This document shows, in pieces, positions 37,607-46,373 of a stretch of 64,000 nt of DNA. The translations under genes were made by a program, and so were the position numbers. The notes below the pieces were generated by a model. That model searched no databases, had not been told where the DNA came from, and saw only the letters and a program-made list of their open reading frames with translations. The number at the start of each line of letters is the position of its first letter. Positions within the stretch are counted from its first letter, which is position 1. Source of the stretch: Clostridia bacterium (GTDB taxonomy: Bacteria; Bacillota; Clostridia; Oscillospirales; CAG-272); NCBI GenBank assembly GCA_017463865.1, contig JAFTOI010000040.1, positions 42,740-106,739 on the forward strand, given 5' to 3'.

Positions 37607-39742
37607 ATGCCTAAAACAAACAAAAAACGAAACAAACAGCCCGCCCGCCGGCCGGTGCGGCGGGGCGGCAAGCAGGAGGGGGCGCGCAGGCAGAGGAATG
37701 CGCCTCAGGCGGCTGCGGTCGAGACGGCGCAGGCGGCTACTCGTGCGGCGGTCACCCTCAACGGTGTCTTTCACGGCACGTCGCGCGGGTTTGGCTTTAT
37801 TACCCCCGACGTGGATGAGGGGGCGCCGGCAGCTGAGGATGTCTTTGTTCCCGCCCGCATGACAGGCGGGGCAATCGACGGCGACCGGGTCGCGTTCGTG
37901 ATGCAGCAGCCTGACCGGCGGCAGTTCAGCCGCGGTGACCGCGGGGACCGCGGCGGCCGTGAGGAGCGGCCCGAGGCGGCGGTCACGGAGGTGCTGGAGC
38001 GGAGTGTGACTACCCTTATTGGTGAGTTCTGCGTCGAGGCGCACATCCGGGGCCGGCGCACGGTTCGCCGCCTTTATGCGCTGCCTGAGAACAAGAAGCT
38101 GGCCTTTGAGATCGAGATCGCGCCGGCTGACAGCTTTGGTGCGGCCCGGGGCGACAAGATCGAGCTGGAGCTGATCGAGTACCCCACTGCCGGCACGCCG
38201 GCGCGGGGCAAGGTGACGCGTATCTTCGGCCCGAAGGACACCCGTGCGGCCAACTATGCGGCTATTCTGCACGAGAACGGCATCCCGACCGAGTTTCCGG
38301 CCGACGTGCTGGCCGAGGCTGACGAGGTGGCGGCCAAGCGCATTACCTCACGCGGGCGGCTCGACCTGCGGGGGGAGATTATCTTCACCATCGACAGCGC
38401 CGATGCCAAGGACCTCGACGACGCCGTTTCGCTGAAGCGTACCGCCGACGGCTGGCAGCTGGGCGTGCACATTGCCGATGTGTCCCACTATGTCAAGGCT
38501 GGCTCGGCCATCGACCGCGAGGCGATGGCGCGCGGGACGAGCGTCTATTTCACCGATCAGGTGGTGCCGATGCTGCCGGTGGCGCTGTCCAACGGCTGCT
38601 GCTCGCTGAACGGCGGTGTCAGCCGCTACGCCATGTCGGCGCTGCTTGATCTGGCGCCCGACGGCAGTCTGCGGGGCTGTGAGATGGCTGAGTCGATCAT
38701 CCGCTCGACCGTGCGGGGTGTTTACAGCGAGGTCAACGACATCTTCGAGAAGGGCGAGCAGTCCGAGTTTGCCGGGAAGTATGCCGCCGTTCTGCCGGTG
38801 CTGGGCGACATGCGTGAGCTGTACGAGATCCTCGCCGCCCGCTCGGCGAAGCGGGGCGCACTGTCGCTTGAGACGGCTGAGGCGAAGTTCATCCTCGACG
38901 AGGAGGGCGAGCCGGTCGACATCATCCGCCGCGAGCGGGGGGATGCCGAGAAGATGATCGAGCAGTTCATGCTCGCCGCCAACGAGGGTGTGGCGACCTG
39001 GCTCAACGAGCGCGGTCTGCCCTGCGTTTACCGCGTACACGAGGAGCCGCTGGAGGACAAGATCCGCGCTTTCTCCGAATTTGCGTGGAACCTCGGCCTG
39101 CCGGTGGGCAAGCTGGGGCAGGGCAAGGCGTCGCCCGCCGATCTCGCGGCCGTGATGGAGCGGGCGAGTGAGAAGGAGCTGGGCGAGATCGTGTCCTTTG
39201 TGCTGCTGCGCTCGCTGCAGAAGGCGCGCTATGCGACCGAGGCGCTGGGACATTTCGGCCTCGGGATCAAGTTGTACGCGCATTTCACCTCGCCGATCCG
39301 CCGCTATCCCGACCTGTCGGTGCACCGCATCATCCGCACGGCGCTGGCCGGCAAGGCGACCGGCAAGACGCTGGACAAGCTGACCTCCTTTGCCGAGCGC
39401 TCGGCGAAGGAGTCGAGCGAGAATGAGGTGCGCGCGCTGATGGCCGAGCGCGAGATCGAGGACCTGTACAAGACCATCTTCATGTCGGCGCATGTCGGCG
39501 AGGAGTTTGACGCGCGGATCTCGTCGGTCACCGGCTTCGGCCTCTTTGCTGAGCTGGACAACACCTGCGAGGGGCTGATCCCCATTGCGACGCTGGACGG
39601 TTATTTTGTGTACGACGAGAAGAACTACCGTCTTACCTGCGGCGCGCAGGTCTACCGCCTCGGCGACCGCATTCGTGTGCGGATCGAGGAGGCTGACGTC
39701 TCGGCGCACAAGGTTGAGATGCGGCTCATCCGGGCGCTGTGA
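37607..39742 (+). CDS. rnr: Ribonuclease R
   Basis: A 711-residue RNase II-family exoribonuclease. A basic N-terminal tail (about 1-45), cold-shock domains (about 49-200), the RNB domain with catalytic DAKDLDDAV at about 266-274, and an S1 domain at the C-terminus (about 630-705). It degrades structured RNA 3' to 5', including non-stop messages with tmRNA. SmpB, a frequent neighbour, is not here. A strong terminator follows. Confidence 0.93.
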   Translation: MPKTNKKRNKQPARRPVRRGGKQEGARRQRNAPQAAAVETAQAATRAAVTLNGVFHGTSRGFGFITPDVDEGAPAAEDVFVPARMTGGAIDGDRVAFVMQQPDRRQFSRGDRGDRGGREERPEAAVTEVLERSVTTLIGEFCVEAHIRGRRTVRRLYALPENKKLAFEIEIAPADSFGAARGDKIELELIEYPTAGTPARGKVTRIFGPKDTRAANYAAILHENGIPTEFPADVLAEADEVAAKRITSRGRLDLRGEIIFTIDSADAKDLDDAVSLKRTADGWQLGVHIADVSHYVKAGSAIDREAMARGTSVYFTDQVVPMLPVALSNGCCSLNGGVSRYAMSALLDLAPDGSLRGCEMAESIIRSTVRGVYSEVNDIFEKGEQSEFAGKYAAVLPVLGDMRELYEILAARSAKRGALSLETAEAKFILDEEGEPVDIIRRERGDAEKMIEQFMLAANEGVATWLNERGLPCVYRVHEEPLEDKIRAFSEFAWNLGLPVGKLGQGKASPADLAAVMERASEKELGEIVSFVLLRSLQKARYATEALGHFGLGIKLYAHFTSPIRRYPDLSVHRIIRTALAGKATGKTLDKLTSFAERSAKESSENEVRALMAEREIEDLYKTIFMSAHVGEEFDARISSVTGFGLFAELDNTCEGLIPIATLDGYFVYDEKNYRLTCGAQVYRLGDRIRVRIEEADVSAHKVEMRLIRAL

Positions 39743-39768
39743 GGCGAACGTGTGCATCAGAATCGAAA

Positions 39769-39806
39769 AAGTCCCCCGACTGTCGTTGACGACAGTCGGG
39801 GGACTT
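39769..39806. terminator. Bidirectional terminator
   Basis: A 17-bp perfect stem (39769-39785 with 39790-39806) around TTGA, between the convergent rnr gene and the GTPase gene at 39813. Confidence 0.9.
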
Positions 39807-39812
39807 TGCTGT

Positions 39813-40754
39813 TCAGTCGAAGGTTGCCAGCTGCTTTTCGGGCGGTTCGGCGGGGACGAGGGTGCTGACCTTGAGCACCGGGCCGGGGCCGTCGTAGACC
39901 TTGTGCCGCTCGATCACGAGCTGGCCGGTGACGGTCACCCAGTCGTAGGAGTGGAGGTTTTCGCTGTCCTTCCATTTGCAGGCGATGCCGCTGTACTGGA
40001 TATCGTCGGCGCAGCAGGTCATCACATGCCGACCGCAGATGAAGCTTCCACGGGGAATGGTGTGATCCTTGAGCACCACGCCCTTGAAGCGCACCTTTTT
40101 CTTGGCGTATTTTTCGGGTTCCTCGGCCAGATCGCGGTACCAGTAGGCGTAGTCCCGATCCTCAATGCGGATGATCTCGGCGTTGATGTCGAAGGGAAGG
40201 GGGTCTTCGATGGTGTCGTATTCGATGGTGCCGTCGGTCATGTCGTAGATGATCTTGGCGCTGCGGCTGACGCCGCGTACCAGCTTGTGCAGGGGCATGC
40301 GGTCGGTGTCGGCCTCCATGCGGTTGAAGGCGACGAGCTCGCAGGAGGTCAGCTTATCGACGACAAGACTGCGCATGTTTTTGTTGTAGAGCTCGATGGT
40401 GCGCGCGTCGCAGAGGAAGAGCTCCTGGAAGATGAACCACGCGTCGGGGAGATTGTCGTACAGTGAGTTCAGCTTCCACATGCCGTTGTATTCGATCATG
40501 ACCAGCACCGCGTTGTGCTTCTTCTGCAGGGCGGTGAGGTGCGCGGGGGTGAGGTCGTGCTCGTTTTCGATCAGCTCGCAGTACACGTTCGGCGCGCAGA
40601 AGGCCGAGGGATCGTATTCCTCGATGCCTTCCTCGCAGACCAGCAGGAGGATGCTGCCCTCCGGCGCGAGCGCCTGCTCGGCCAGGGTATCCTGAATGAA
40701 TCTGGTCTTGCCCGCTTCGAGGAACCCGGTGAACAAATAGACGGGAATTTCCAT
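39813..40754 (-). CDS. COG0523 (CobW/P47K) GTPase with C-terminal TIGR03943-like domain
   Basis: A 313-residue protein. The N-terminal G domain has GFLEAGKTRF (residues 10-19). The C-terminal half (about 205-313) includes RFKGVVLKDHTIPRGSF and WVTVTGQL, like the OB-type partner domain of TIGR03943/YcgQ proteins. Such GTPases handle zinc or other transition metals. The second ATG (MEIPV) is preferred, because GGAGG then sits 6 bases upstream. It follows 16 bases after the His-rich GTPase gene in one operon. Confidence 0.75.
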   Translation of the reverse strand: MEIPVYLFTGFLEAGKTRFIQDTLAEQALAPEGSILLLVCEEGIEEYDPSAFCAPNVYCELIENEHDLTPAHLTALQKKHNAVLVMIEYNGMWKLNSLYDNLPDAWFIFQELFLCDARTIELYNKNMRSLVVDKLTSCELVAFNRMEADTDRMPLHKLVRGVSRSAKIIYDMTDGTIEYDTIEDPLPFDINAEIIRIEDRDYAYWYRDLAEEPEKYAKKKVRFKGVVLKDHTIPRGSFICGRHVMTCCADDIQYSGIACKWKDSENLHSYDWVTVTGQLVIERHKVYDGPGPVLKVSTLVPAEPPEKQLATFD

Positions 40755-40770
40755 GGTCATCCTCCTCTGC

Positions 40771-41916
40771 TTAAAGCATGAACAGTTCCTTTAAGGCATC
40801 CTCGTGGATATCCGAGCCGATGACGCAGAGACGGCCCGTCGGCGCGGCGCTGCCCGAACGGACGTCGGGCTCGCCGGGGACATAGTCGAAGTGGATGAAG
40901 CCGTCGGGGCCGTTGACGATGCCCTTGGCGCGGAGGATGATGCCGTATTTGCGCTCGTTCTCCAGCGCTTCGAGGGCGGCGGTGATCTCCTCTACCGTGT
41001 AGCGGCGGCCGGTCTCCGCGCCGAAGCTGGTGAAGACCTCGTCGGCGTGGTGATGGTGGTGGTCATGCTTGTGGTCGTGATCGTGGCCGCAGCAGCAATG
41101 GCCGTCGTGGTCATGGTCGTGATGATCGTGGTCATGGTCATGGTCATGATGGTCATGCTCATGGTCGTGATCGTGGCCGCAGCAGCAGTGATCGTCGTGA
41201 TCGTGGTGGTGATGCTCATGCTCGTGGTGATGCTCGTGCTCATGCTCATGCTCGTGATGGTGGCCGCAGACGGGGCAGACCTGTGCTTCCTCGGTCAGCT
41301 GCTGGAGCTCGGCTGCGAGCGTGTTTTTCTTCTCGAGCACCTCCAGGATCTGGGCGCCGGTGAGCTGCTCCCAGGGGGTGGTGAGGATGTCGGCTGTGGG
41401 ATTGTGTTCCCGGATCAGCTCGACGCAGGCGGTCAGCTTGGCGTCGGAGACGCCGGTGGTGTGGCTGAGAATGATAGTGCCGGCGCTCTCGATTTGATTA
41501 TTGAAGAATTCACCGAAGTTCTTCATGTACATCTTGCACTTGTTGACGTCGACCACTGCGGCGGCCGCACCCAGCTGGATGCCGGCGGTGTCGATGTTTT
41601 TCACCGCGCCGATGACGTCGCTGAGCTTGCCGACGCCGGAGGGCTCGATGAGGATGCGGTCGGGCGTGTAGTCGGCGAGTACCTGCTGCAGGGCCTTCCC
41701 GAAATCGCCGACCAGGCTGCAGCAGATACAGCCCGAGTTCATCTCGGTGATGTTGACGCCGGCGTCCTGCAGGAAGCCGCCGTCGATGCCGATATCGCCG
41801 AATTCGTTTTCGATCAGCACCAGCTTTTCACCGGCGTAGGCCTCGGCGATGAGCTTTTTGATGAGGGTGGTCTTTCCCGCGCCGAGAAAACCGGAGAATA
41901 TGTCGATTTTCGTCAT
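40771..41916 (-). CDS. COG0523 metal-chaperone GTPase with a His-rich insertion
   Basis: A 381-residue CobW-family protein. Walker A is GFLGAGKTT (9-17). The metal site CICC (residues 63-66) is the CXCC hallmark of COG0523. Between the G domain and the C-terminal domain lies a roughly 75-residue His/Asp/Glu run (about 223-297) that contains two copies of CCCGHDHD. This is likely a zinc or nickel store. Relatives deliver zinc to client enzymes when it is scarce. It leads the operon from the promoter at 42022-42051. Confidence 0.85.
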   Translation of the reverse strand: MTKIDIFSGFLGAGKTTLIKKLIAEAYAGEKLVLIENEFGDIGIDGGFLQDAGVNITEMNSGCICCSLVGDFGKALQQVLADYTPDRILIEPSGVGKLSDVIGAVKNIDTAGIQLGAAAAVVDVNKCKMYMKNFGEFFNNQIESAGTIILSHTTGVSDAKLTACVELIREHNPTADILTTPWEQLTGAQILEVLEKKNTLAAELQQLTEEAQVCPVCGHHHEHEHEHEHHHEHEHHHHDHDDHCCCGHDHDHEHDHHDHDHDHDHHDHDHDGHCCCGHDHDHKHDHHHHHADEVFTSFGAETGRRYTVEEITAALEALENERKYGIILRAKGIVNGPDGFIHFDYVPGEPDVRSGSAAPTGRLCVIGSDIHEDALKELFML

Positions 41917-42021
41917 GGATCTGTCTCCTTGGGTTTGAAGATTCTTATGGGGTTAGCGGAAGCTAACTTTCGATTCGGACATTCGACCACCCGTCGATCA
42001 GTGGCCGTTCATCTGGCTTAT

Positions 42022-42051
42022 ATTATACATCATTTCGGCGGGGGTTGTCAA
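42022..42051 (-). promoter_or_regulatory. Promoter of the GTPase operon, TTGACA-18-TATAAT
   Basis: Minus strand boxes at 42051-42046 and 42027-42022. The leader to 41917 includes a GTTAGC/GCTAAC hairpin. A Zur operator was looked for and is not evident. Confidence 0.75.
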
Positions 42052-42191
42052 TACCCAGCTTTGATCTGCAGGTGCGGTCGTGCTGAGGTTTCCACCTTGC
42101 TGACCGCAAAAAACAAAATCCCCGCATCGTGTAGACCACTCCCCGGCGATTAGACAGAAAAAAGAAACACCTATCGCAGAATATCTCATTT

Positions 42192-43043
42192 TTACGCGGC
42201 TTTGCTCCTGATTTCGTCAGGGGTAAGGCCGTTTTCGATGTTGATGCGCTCGAAGTTGTAGAAATACATGTACTCAGCCACTGCAGCTTCAACCTCGGCG
42301 CGATCAGAGAACTTCATCCGGTTCAGGCACTCGCACTTGAGTGTGCCAAAAAAATTTTCCATTGCAGCGTTGTCATATGGGCATCCGGGACTGGACATAG
42401 ACGGCTGAATGTGGTATAATTGTATTAGGTCAAAATATTCATTGGATGTGTATTGAGACCCCTGGTCACTGTGGAGTGTGAGTCCAACAGTGACCTTTTC
42501 TTTTGCAAGTGCATTCCTGATCGTATCGGTCACAAGCGTCGTCGTCATATCGTCGCCGACTCGCCATGCTAGGATCTTCCGTCCACACAGATCCATAACG
42601 GCACACAGGTAAACGAACCCTTTCGACGTGTGGATATAGGTAATGTCCGTCACCCAGAAGGTATTGGGATGTTCCTGCCGGAACTGTCGCGCCAGCAGGT
42701 TTTGGTATTTGTGCACAGCATTTTTGTGACATGTATATGTTTTTCGACGTCGAATCACAGAGGAAATACCGTATTTCCGCATGATTCGCCGTATTTTCTT
42801 GATATTTACCGGTATATGCAGCTTTTCCCGGAAGTATTTCCACATTCTGCGGCAGCCGTAGGTTTGTTTTGATCGGTTCCAGATCTCTTTGATCTTATCT
42901 GCTGTTTCCTGATCACGATCCGGCTCTCTTTGTCGCTTCCGCCAGGCGTAGTAACTGCTGCGCGCAACTTCGAAAATTTTACACATTTCTGTGATGCTGT
43001 ATGTATTCCTGAATCGTTCGATCACTCTGTATTTCAGGCTCAC
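42192..43043 (-). CDS. IS3-family transposase OrfB (DDE integrase core)
   Basis: A 283-residue protein with an N-terminal helical HTH_21 part, then the rve core: DITYI (first Asp), LTLHSDQGSQY (second Asp), and AAMENFFGTLK (catalytic Glu). The start is a GTG overlapping the OrfA stop (GTGA), with GGAGGAGGTGA as its ribosome site. It may be made by coupled initiation or as an OrfAB fusion by frameshift. All three catalytic residues are present, so it should be active. Confidence 0.92.
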   Translation of the reverse strand: MSLKYRVIERFRNTYSITEMCKIFEVARSSYYAWRKRQREPDRDQETADKIKEIWNRSKQTYGCRRMWKYFREKLHIPVNIKKIRRIMRKYGISSVIRRRKTYTCHKNAVHKYQNLLARQFRQEHPNTFWVTDITYIHTSKGFVYLCAVMDLCGRKILAWRVGDDMTTTLVTDTIRNALAKEKVTVGLTLHSDQGSQYTSNEYFDLIQLYHIQPSMSSPGCPYDNAAMENFFGTLKCECLNRMKFSDRAEVEAAVAEYMYFYNFERINIENGLTPDEIRSKAA

Positions 43044-43348
43044 CTCCTCCCAGCTTCTAACAGAAAATTTCGCAGCAGCTCCACTTCCTTCTTTGCCTGA
43101 TCGAGCTCTCTCTTCAGTCTTTCTACCTCATTTTCCTCTGCTGGAGCTTTCCGCGGACGTCCCTTCGGGCGCGGAATGTATCCTTCTGCAATTGCACGCA
43201 TCTTTCGATTCTGCCGTGTCACCAGCTGCTTGATCTGCTGTTTTGTCAATCCGTAGCTTTCTCCGATCTGCCGGTTTGTTTCTCCTGCCTCTTTGCGCCG
43301 GAATACTTCTTCCGTGATCCATTCCATTTTTGTGTATTGTCTGGCCAT
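43040..43348 (-). CDS. IS3-family transposase OrfA
   Basis: A 102-residue DNA-binding partner: helix-turn-helix around NRQIGESYGLTKQQIKQLV, then a leucine-zipper-like ELDQAKKEVELLRNFLL. The ribosome site AGGAGG is buried in a 13-bp hairpin (43356-43368 with 43380-43392), which should limit translation. Confidence 0.9.
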   Translation of the reverse strand: MARQYTKMEWITEEVFRRKEAGETNRQIGESYGLTKQQIKQLVTRQNRKMRAIAEGYIPRPKGRPRKAPAEENEVERLKRELDQAKKEVELLRNFLLEAGRR

Positions 43349-43355
43349 GACAAAA

Positions 43356-43392
43356 CCTCCTGTTGTAGTTATATCTATTCTACAACAGGAGG
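43356..43392 (-). promoter_or_regulatory. Hairpin masking the transposase ribosome site
   Basis: CCTCCTGTTGTAG pairs with CTACAACAGGAGG over an 11-base loop. The IS relic at 56703 has the same stem with one pair changed from T-A to C-G, so the stem is conserved. Confidence 0.75.
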
Positions 43393-43453
43393 CTCTTTTT
43401 GTCACTGTCTATTTTCTGGGGTGTAGTCCAGTGGTGCGGGGATTTCGTTTAGC

Positions 43454-44491
43454 TTACTTTGCGCTCTTCTTGCGGAGGGCAAGGGGTAGAGCGGCTGCCA
43501 TCACCAGCATGCCTGCCACGACGACGGTGGAGTCAGCGGTAGCGGGCGTGGTGGTGGGAGCAGTGGTAACTGCGGTAGCGGGCGTGGTGGTGGGAGCAGT
43601 GGTAACTGCGGGAGCGGGCGTGGTGGTGGGAGCAGTGGTAACTGCGGGAGCAGCGGTAGTGGTGGGCGCTGCGGTGGTCTCAGCGGGAGCAGTGGTGGTC
43701 TCAGCAGGAGCAGCATCCTTTGCGAGGAGCATGAACGGACCGCACTTCGGGTTGTCGCCGAGGTTATTATTCGACCAGAGGAGTGCGTCACGAGTGTTGT
43801 TATCGTCGATATCGTCGTTCACCTGGATGCCGAAACCGATTTCCTTACCAGAAACGACCTCAGTCTTGACCGTCTCGGGGATACCAATGCTGCACTCAAC
43901 AATGTAACCGGTATCGGTCTTAACACGGCTCAGCGAGGACTTGGCCTCCTCGCCAGCCAGAGCCAGCCCAAGACCACTGTTTGCCATCCAATGGTTGTTC
44001 ATCAGCTCGTCATCAGCCGGGCAAACCTCAGTGGGATGGATTCGCAGATAACCTGCACCGACATCGGTCAGATCCTTGCTGTAAACTTTCACATCACCAG
44101 CAGCAGTCAGATCGTGCATATAGATGTAGAACTCGATACAGTCAGTGAGATGGGTCTTCTTGAGTGCATTGGCGGCGGTAACGGGCGTCTTGTCATAAAC
44201 CTCACCAAAGATGTAGATATTGCTTTCATCGTACATGAGGTAAGCATAGAAGTCGCATTCGACCTGATCCTTCTTATCCTTGAGCGCCTCATAGGTGTTG
44301 TGCACCCAAGAGGTGATCTTGTCGCCCTTGGTATAAGCGTCATCGAGCTTACCGTCGATCTCGGCTGTACCGTAAGCGGCGTTGAGGACTTTGCCTGCAT
44401 CAGGGGAAGTGGACGGGGCAGCTGAAGCGCCGACTGTCAGCTGAGAAACGAGCATCATTCCGATCAGCAGGAGGGAGAAAAACTTTTTCAT
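43454..44491 (-). CDS. Cell-surface protein with a CBM9-like domain and a Thr/Pro/Ala repeat stalk
   Basis: A 345-residue protein: signal peptide (1-25), a CBM9-type carbohydrate-binding domain (about 35-240; AEIDGKLDDAY, CIEFYIYMHD), a (PTTTPAxAVTTA) repeat stalk (about 255-310), then a hydrophobic helix and KKSAK tail. There is no LPxTG, so it is held by the membrane helix. Three near-identical 36-bp units (43539-43646) encode the stalk. Directly downstream of a solute-binding protein gene, it probably captures the same glycan. Confidence 0.75.
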   Translation of the reverse strand: MKKFFSLLLIGMMLVSQLTVGASAAPSTSPDAGKVLNAAYGTAEIDGKLDDAYTKGDKITSWVHNTYEALKDKKDQVECDFYAYLMYDESNIYIFGEVYDKTPVTAANALKKTHLTDCIEFYIYMHDLTAAGDVKVYSKDLTDVGAGYLRIHPTEVCPADDELMNNHWMANSGLGLALAGEEAKSSLSRVKTDTGYIVECSIGIPETVKTEVVSGKEIGFGIQVNDDIDDNNTRDALLWSNNNLGDNPKCGPFMLLAKDAAPAETTTAPAETTAAPTTTAAPAVTTAPTTTPAPAVTTAPTTTPATAVTTAPTTTPATADSTVVVAGMLVMAAALPLALRKKSAK

Positions 44492-44573
44492 GTGTGTTTT
44501 TCCTTTCTCAAAAATATTTTTATAGAAAATCGCAGATGATCCGCGATTCACTATGCGTGTTGTTCCAGAGGAC

Positions 44574-46094
44574 TCAGTCTACCGTCAACTTCTCGTTGAT
44601 TTTATCGAGCATCTTCTGCCAGGAGCGTTCAAATGCCATGTTAAAGGTAGTCAACATATTTGAGCCTTCTTCGATTGACTTACGCCAGTAGCGAACCATG
44701 CCCGATGTGTCGCTGCCCAGTTCATCGTGGAAGGGACGGCCAAGGTCAAAGACGGTTCCCGCGCGGATGAGGTCAAAGATTTCCGCATCGAGGGGATTGT
44801 TCGAATATTTGTATTTGAAGGTTGTCTCGAAGATGGCCGGTGTGACGCGGCGGTAGGACTCCGAAGCCATACATTCAAGCACAGCGGCTGACATATCGGG
44901 GTCGCGGGCGTCCAGCGGGACACAGTACTGGGTGTGGGTAAAGGCGATGGTGGTCAGATAATCCTCCTGCTGCTCGTCGTACTTGGGGGCGGGAAGAATG
45001 CTGTAGGCCATATCCGAATAGCGGAAGTTATTATACAGCAGTTGACCGGTAATGTTGTAGAGCAGTGCATTGCCGGAAGTCAGGTTGTTTGCGTCGGCGA
45101 GCGACTTGGTGAAATAGCCGTCGTTTGAATTGTGGAAAATGTTGATGAATTTGTCAACGATGGCCATCGACTTCTCCGAGGCAAAGTCGTTTGCGAGAAC
45201 CAGTTCGCCCGTATCGCTGGGTTTAATGTAGTTTAATCCAGCGCCCATATAGAAAATATCAAGGTTGGGGTGGGTAAACGAGAAAAGCCCGTACTGGTCG
45301 GCCTCAGATTTGAGTCCGTTGCCGTCAAGGTCGGAGTAGACATTGGCAGCCAGTTCAAGCATGGTGTCCTGTGTCCATTTGCCTTCCATCGCCAGCTTCT
45401 GCGGGTTGGTCAGGCCAAGGTTTGTGCCGAGATCGTCATTATAGATCATGAACATCATCTGGAAGAGCAGCGTCGAGGCAATGTCGCCCGAGACGAAATA
45501 GAGCTTGTTGTAAATGGTGTTCAGCTCGACCAGGCTGTCAGACCACCAGGGCTGCTCGAAATTGAGGTACTCGAGCTCCAGCATATCCAATAGCATATGG
45601 TTGATCGCAAGCGAACCGGCCGAGCGAGGATAGGATGCAACGGTGTCATAGGCTTGTGCGTTAGACTGAACTGAATTGGTAACGGTGTTGCAGAACGATG
45701 CAACAGCGGCGTTATTACCATTAATGACGGTGAATTCCAAATCAACGCCAAGGCGATCTTCAACGATCTGATTGCGGTTAAAGATCGCGTCGTTGATGAC
45801 ATCGCCGGTCAATGCCTCAACATCGAATTCAGGCAGTGCATGTTTCCACGCGAGAACGTGGAAAGTTTCATTCTTGTAATTAAGATCATCGGGCAGATCG
45901 TCCTCGATGTAGCCGTTTTCGTCAAGGCCGTCATCGGTGGTCTCGGCTTCGGTCGTTTGGGTGCTGTCGAGGGCGGCCGTTGTGCCGGGCGTATTGCTCT
46001 GCTGGCCGTCGTCCTTCGTACAGGCGAGCGAACCGACCGGCAGCATTGCGCACAGCAGAAGTGCGCAAAGGATGCGGAGAGAGGTTTTCTTCAT
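44574..46094 (-). CDS. Extracellular solute-binding lipoprotein (family 1, sugar ABC uptake)
   Basis: A 506-residue binding protein with a signal peptide and lipobox at LAC (near residue 25), then a Thr-rich linker. The mature part has the ENGYIEDDLP and GLKSEADQYGLF blocks common to the large sugar-binding proteins of Clostridia. No permease is adjacent, so it must pair with one elsewhere. It is upstream of the CBM9 protein and downstream of the glycerophosphodiesterase gene. Confidence 0.8.
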   Translation of the reverse strand: MKKTSLRILCALLLCAMLPVGSLACTKDDGQQSNTPGTTAALDSTQTTEAETTDDGLDENGYIEDDLPDDLNYKNETFHVLAWKHALPEFDVEALTGDVINDAIFNRNQIVEDRLGVDLEFTVINGNNAAVASFCNTVTNSVQSNAQAYDTVASYPRSAGSLAINHMLLDMLELEYLNFEQPWWSDSLVELNTIYNKLYFVSGDIASTLLFQMMFMIYNDDLGTNLGLTNPQKLAMEGKWTQDTMLELAANVYSDLDGNGLKSEADQYGLFSFTHPNLDIFYMGAGLNYIKPSDTGELVLANDFASEKSMAIVDKFINIFHNSNDGYFTKSLADANNLTSGNALLYNITGQLLYNNFRYSDMAYSILPAPKYDEQQEDYLTTIAFTHTQYCVPLDARDPDMSAAVLECMASESYRRVTPAIFETTFKYKYSNNPLDAEIFDLIRAGTVFDLGRPFHDELGSDTSGMVRYWRKSIEEGSNMLTTFNMAFERSWQKMLDKINEKLTVD

Positions 46095-46151
46095 GCGTGT
46101 GATTCCTTTCTTTGAAATAGATTTTTGAGAAATCCATATGGATTTTTGGTT

Positions 46152-46311
46152 GACAGGGTTCCCGCGCATCAGCGCGGGACACCTCATCCATCGCTGCGCG
46201 ACAGCCTTCCAGCTGCGCTTCGCTCAGCCCGAGGGGAAGGCTGCAATACACAGCGAACCTCGGTGAGCCTTCTCCAGCGGAGAAGGGGGACCGCGTCAGC
46301 GGTGGATGAGG
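46152..46311. repeat. Dispersed palindromic repeat (family B), copy 2, enlarged
   Basis: Begins GACAGGGT, CCCGCGCAT and GCGGGACACCTCATC as in 16945-17006 (reverse complement), continues with CCTTCC/GGAAGG and CCTTCT/AGAAGG hairpins, and ends GGATGAGG. It lies between the solute-binding and GDPD genes. Confidence 0.65.
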
Positions 46312-46373
46312 AGAGCATCCCTTGTGCTTACCTGAATCATGTTTCTGGAATCTGAGCACAGACCGGCTGACGA

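Larger units (their letters stand above)
42132..43430 (-). mobile_element. IS3-family insertion sequence, about 1.3 kb, apparently intact
   Basis: Two overlapping transposase frames are bounded by imperfect 26-bp inverted repeats: TGGACTACACC... at the 43430 end and TAGACCACTCC... at the 42132 end (about 19 of 26 match). GTG flanks both ends as a likely 3-bp target duplication. Beyond that, AATCCCCGCA and TGCGGGGATT on either side show that the element sits in the loop of a terminator. Confidence 0.85.

Noticed and set aside
37771-38061. Antisense frame at the start of rnr
   Set aside because: It is opposite the cold-shock domain of a well-supported RNase R and has no start signals.
41030-41270. 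Low-complexity CATGGTCGTG-type repeats
   Set aside because: They encode the His/Asp-rich run of the GTPase; no separate element is needed to explain them.
43539-43646. 36-bp direct repeats that look like a short CRISPR array
   Set aside because: There are no spacers; the units are contiguous, in frame inside a coding sequence, and encode the Thr/Pro/Ala stalk.
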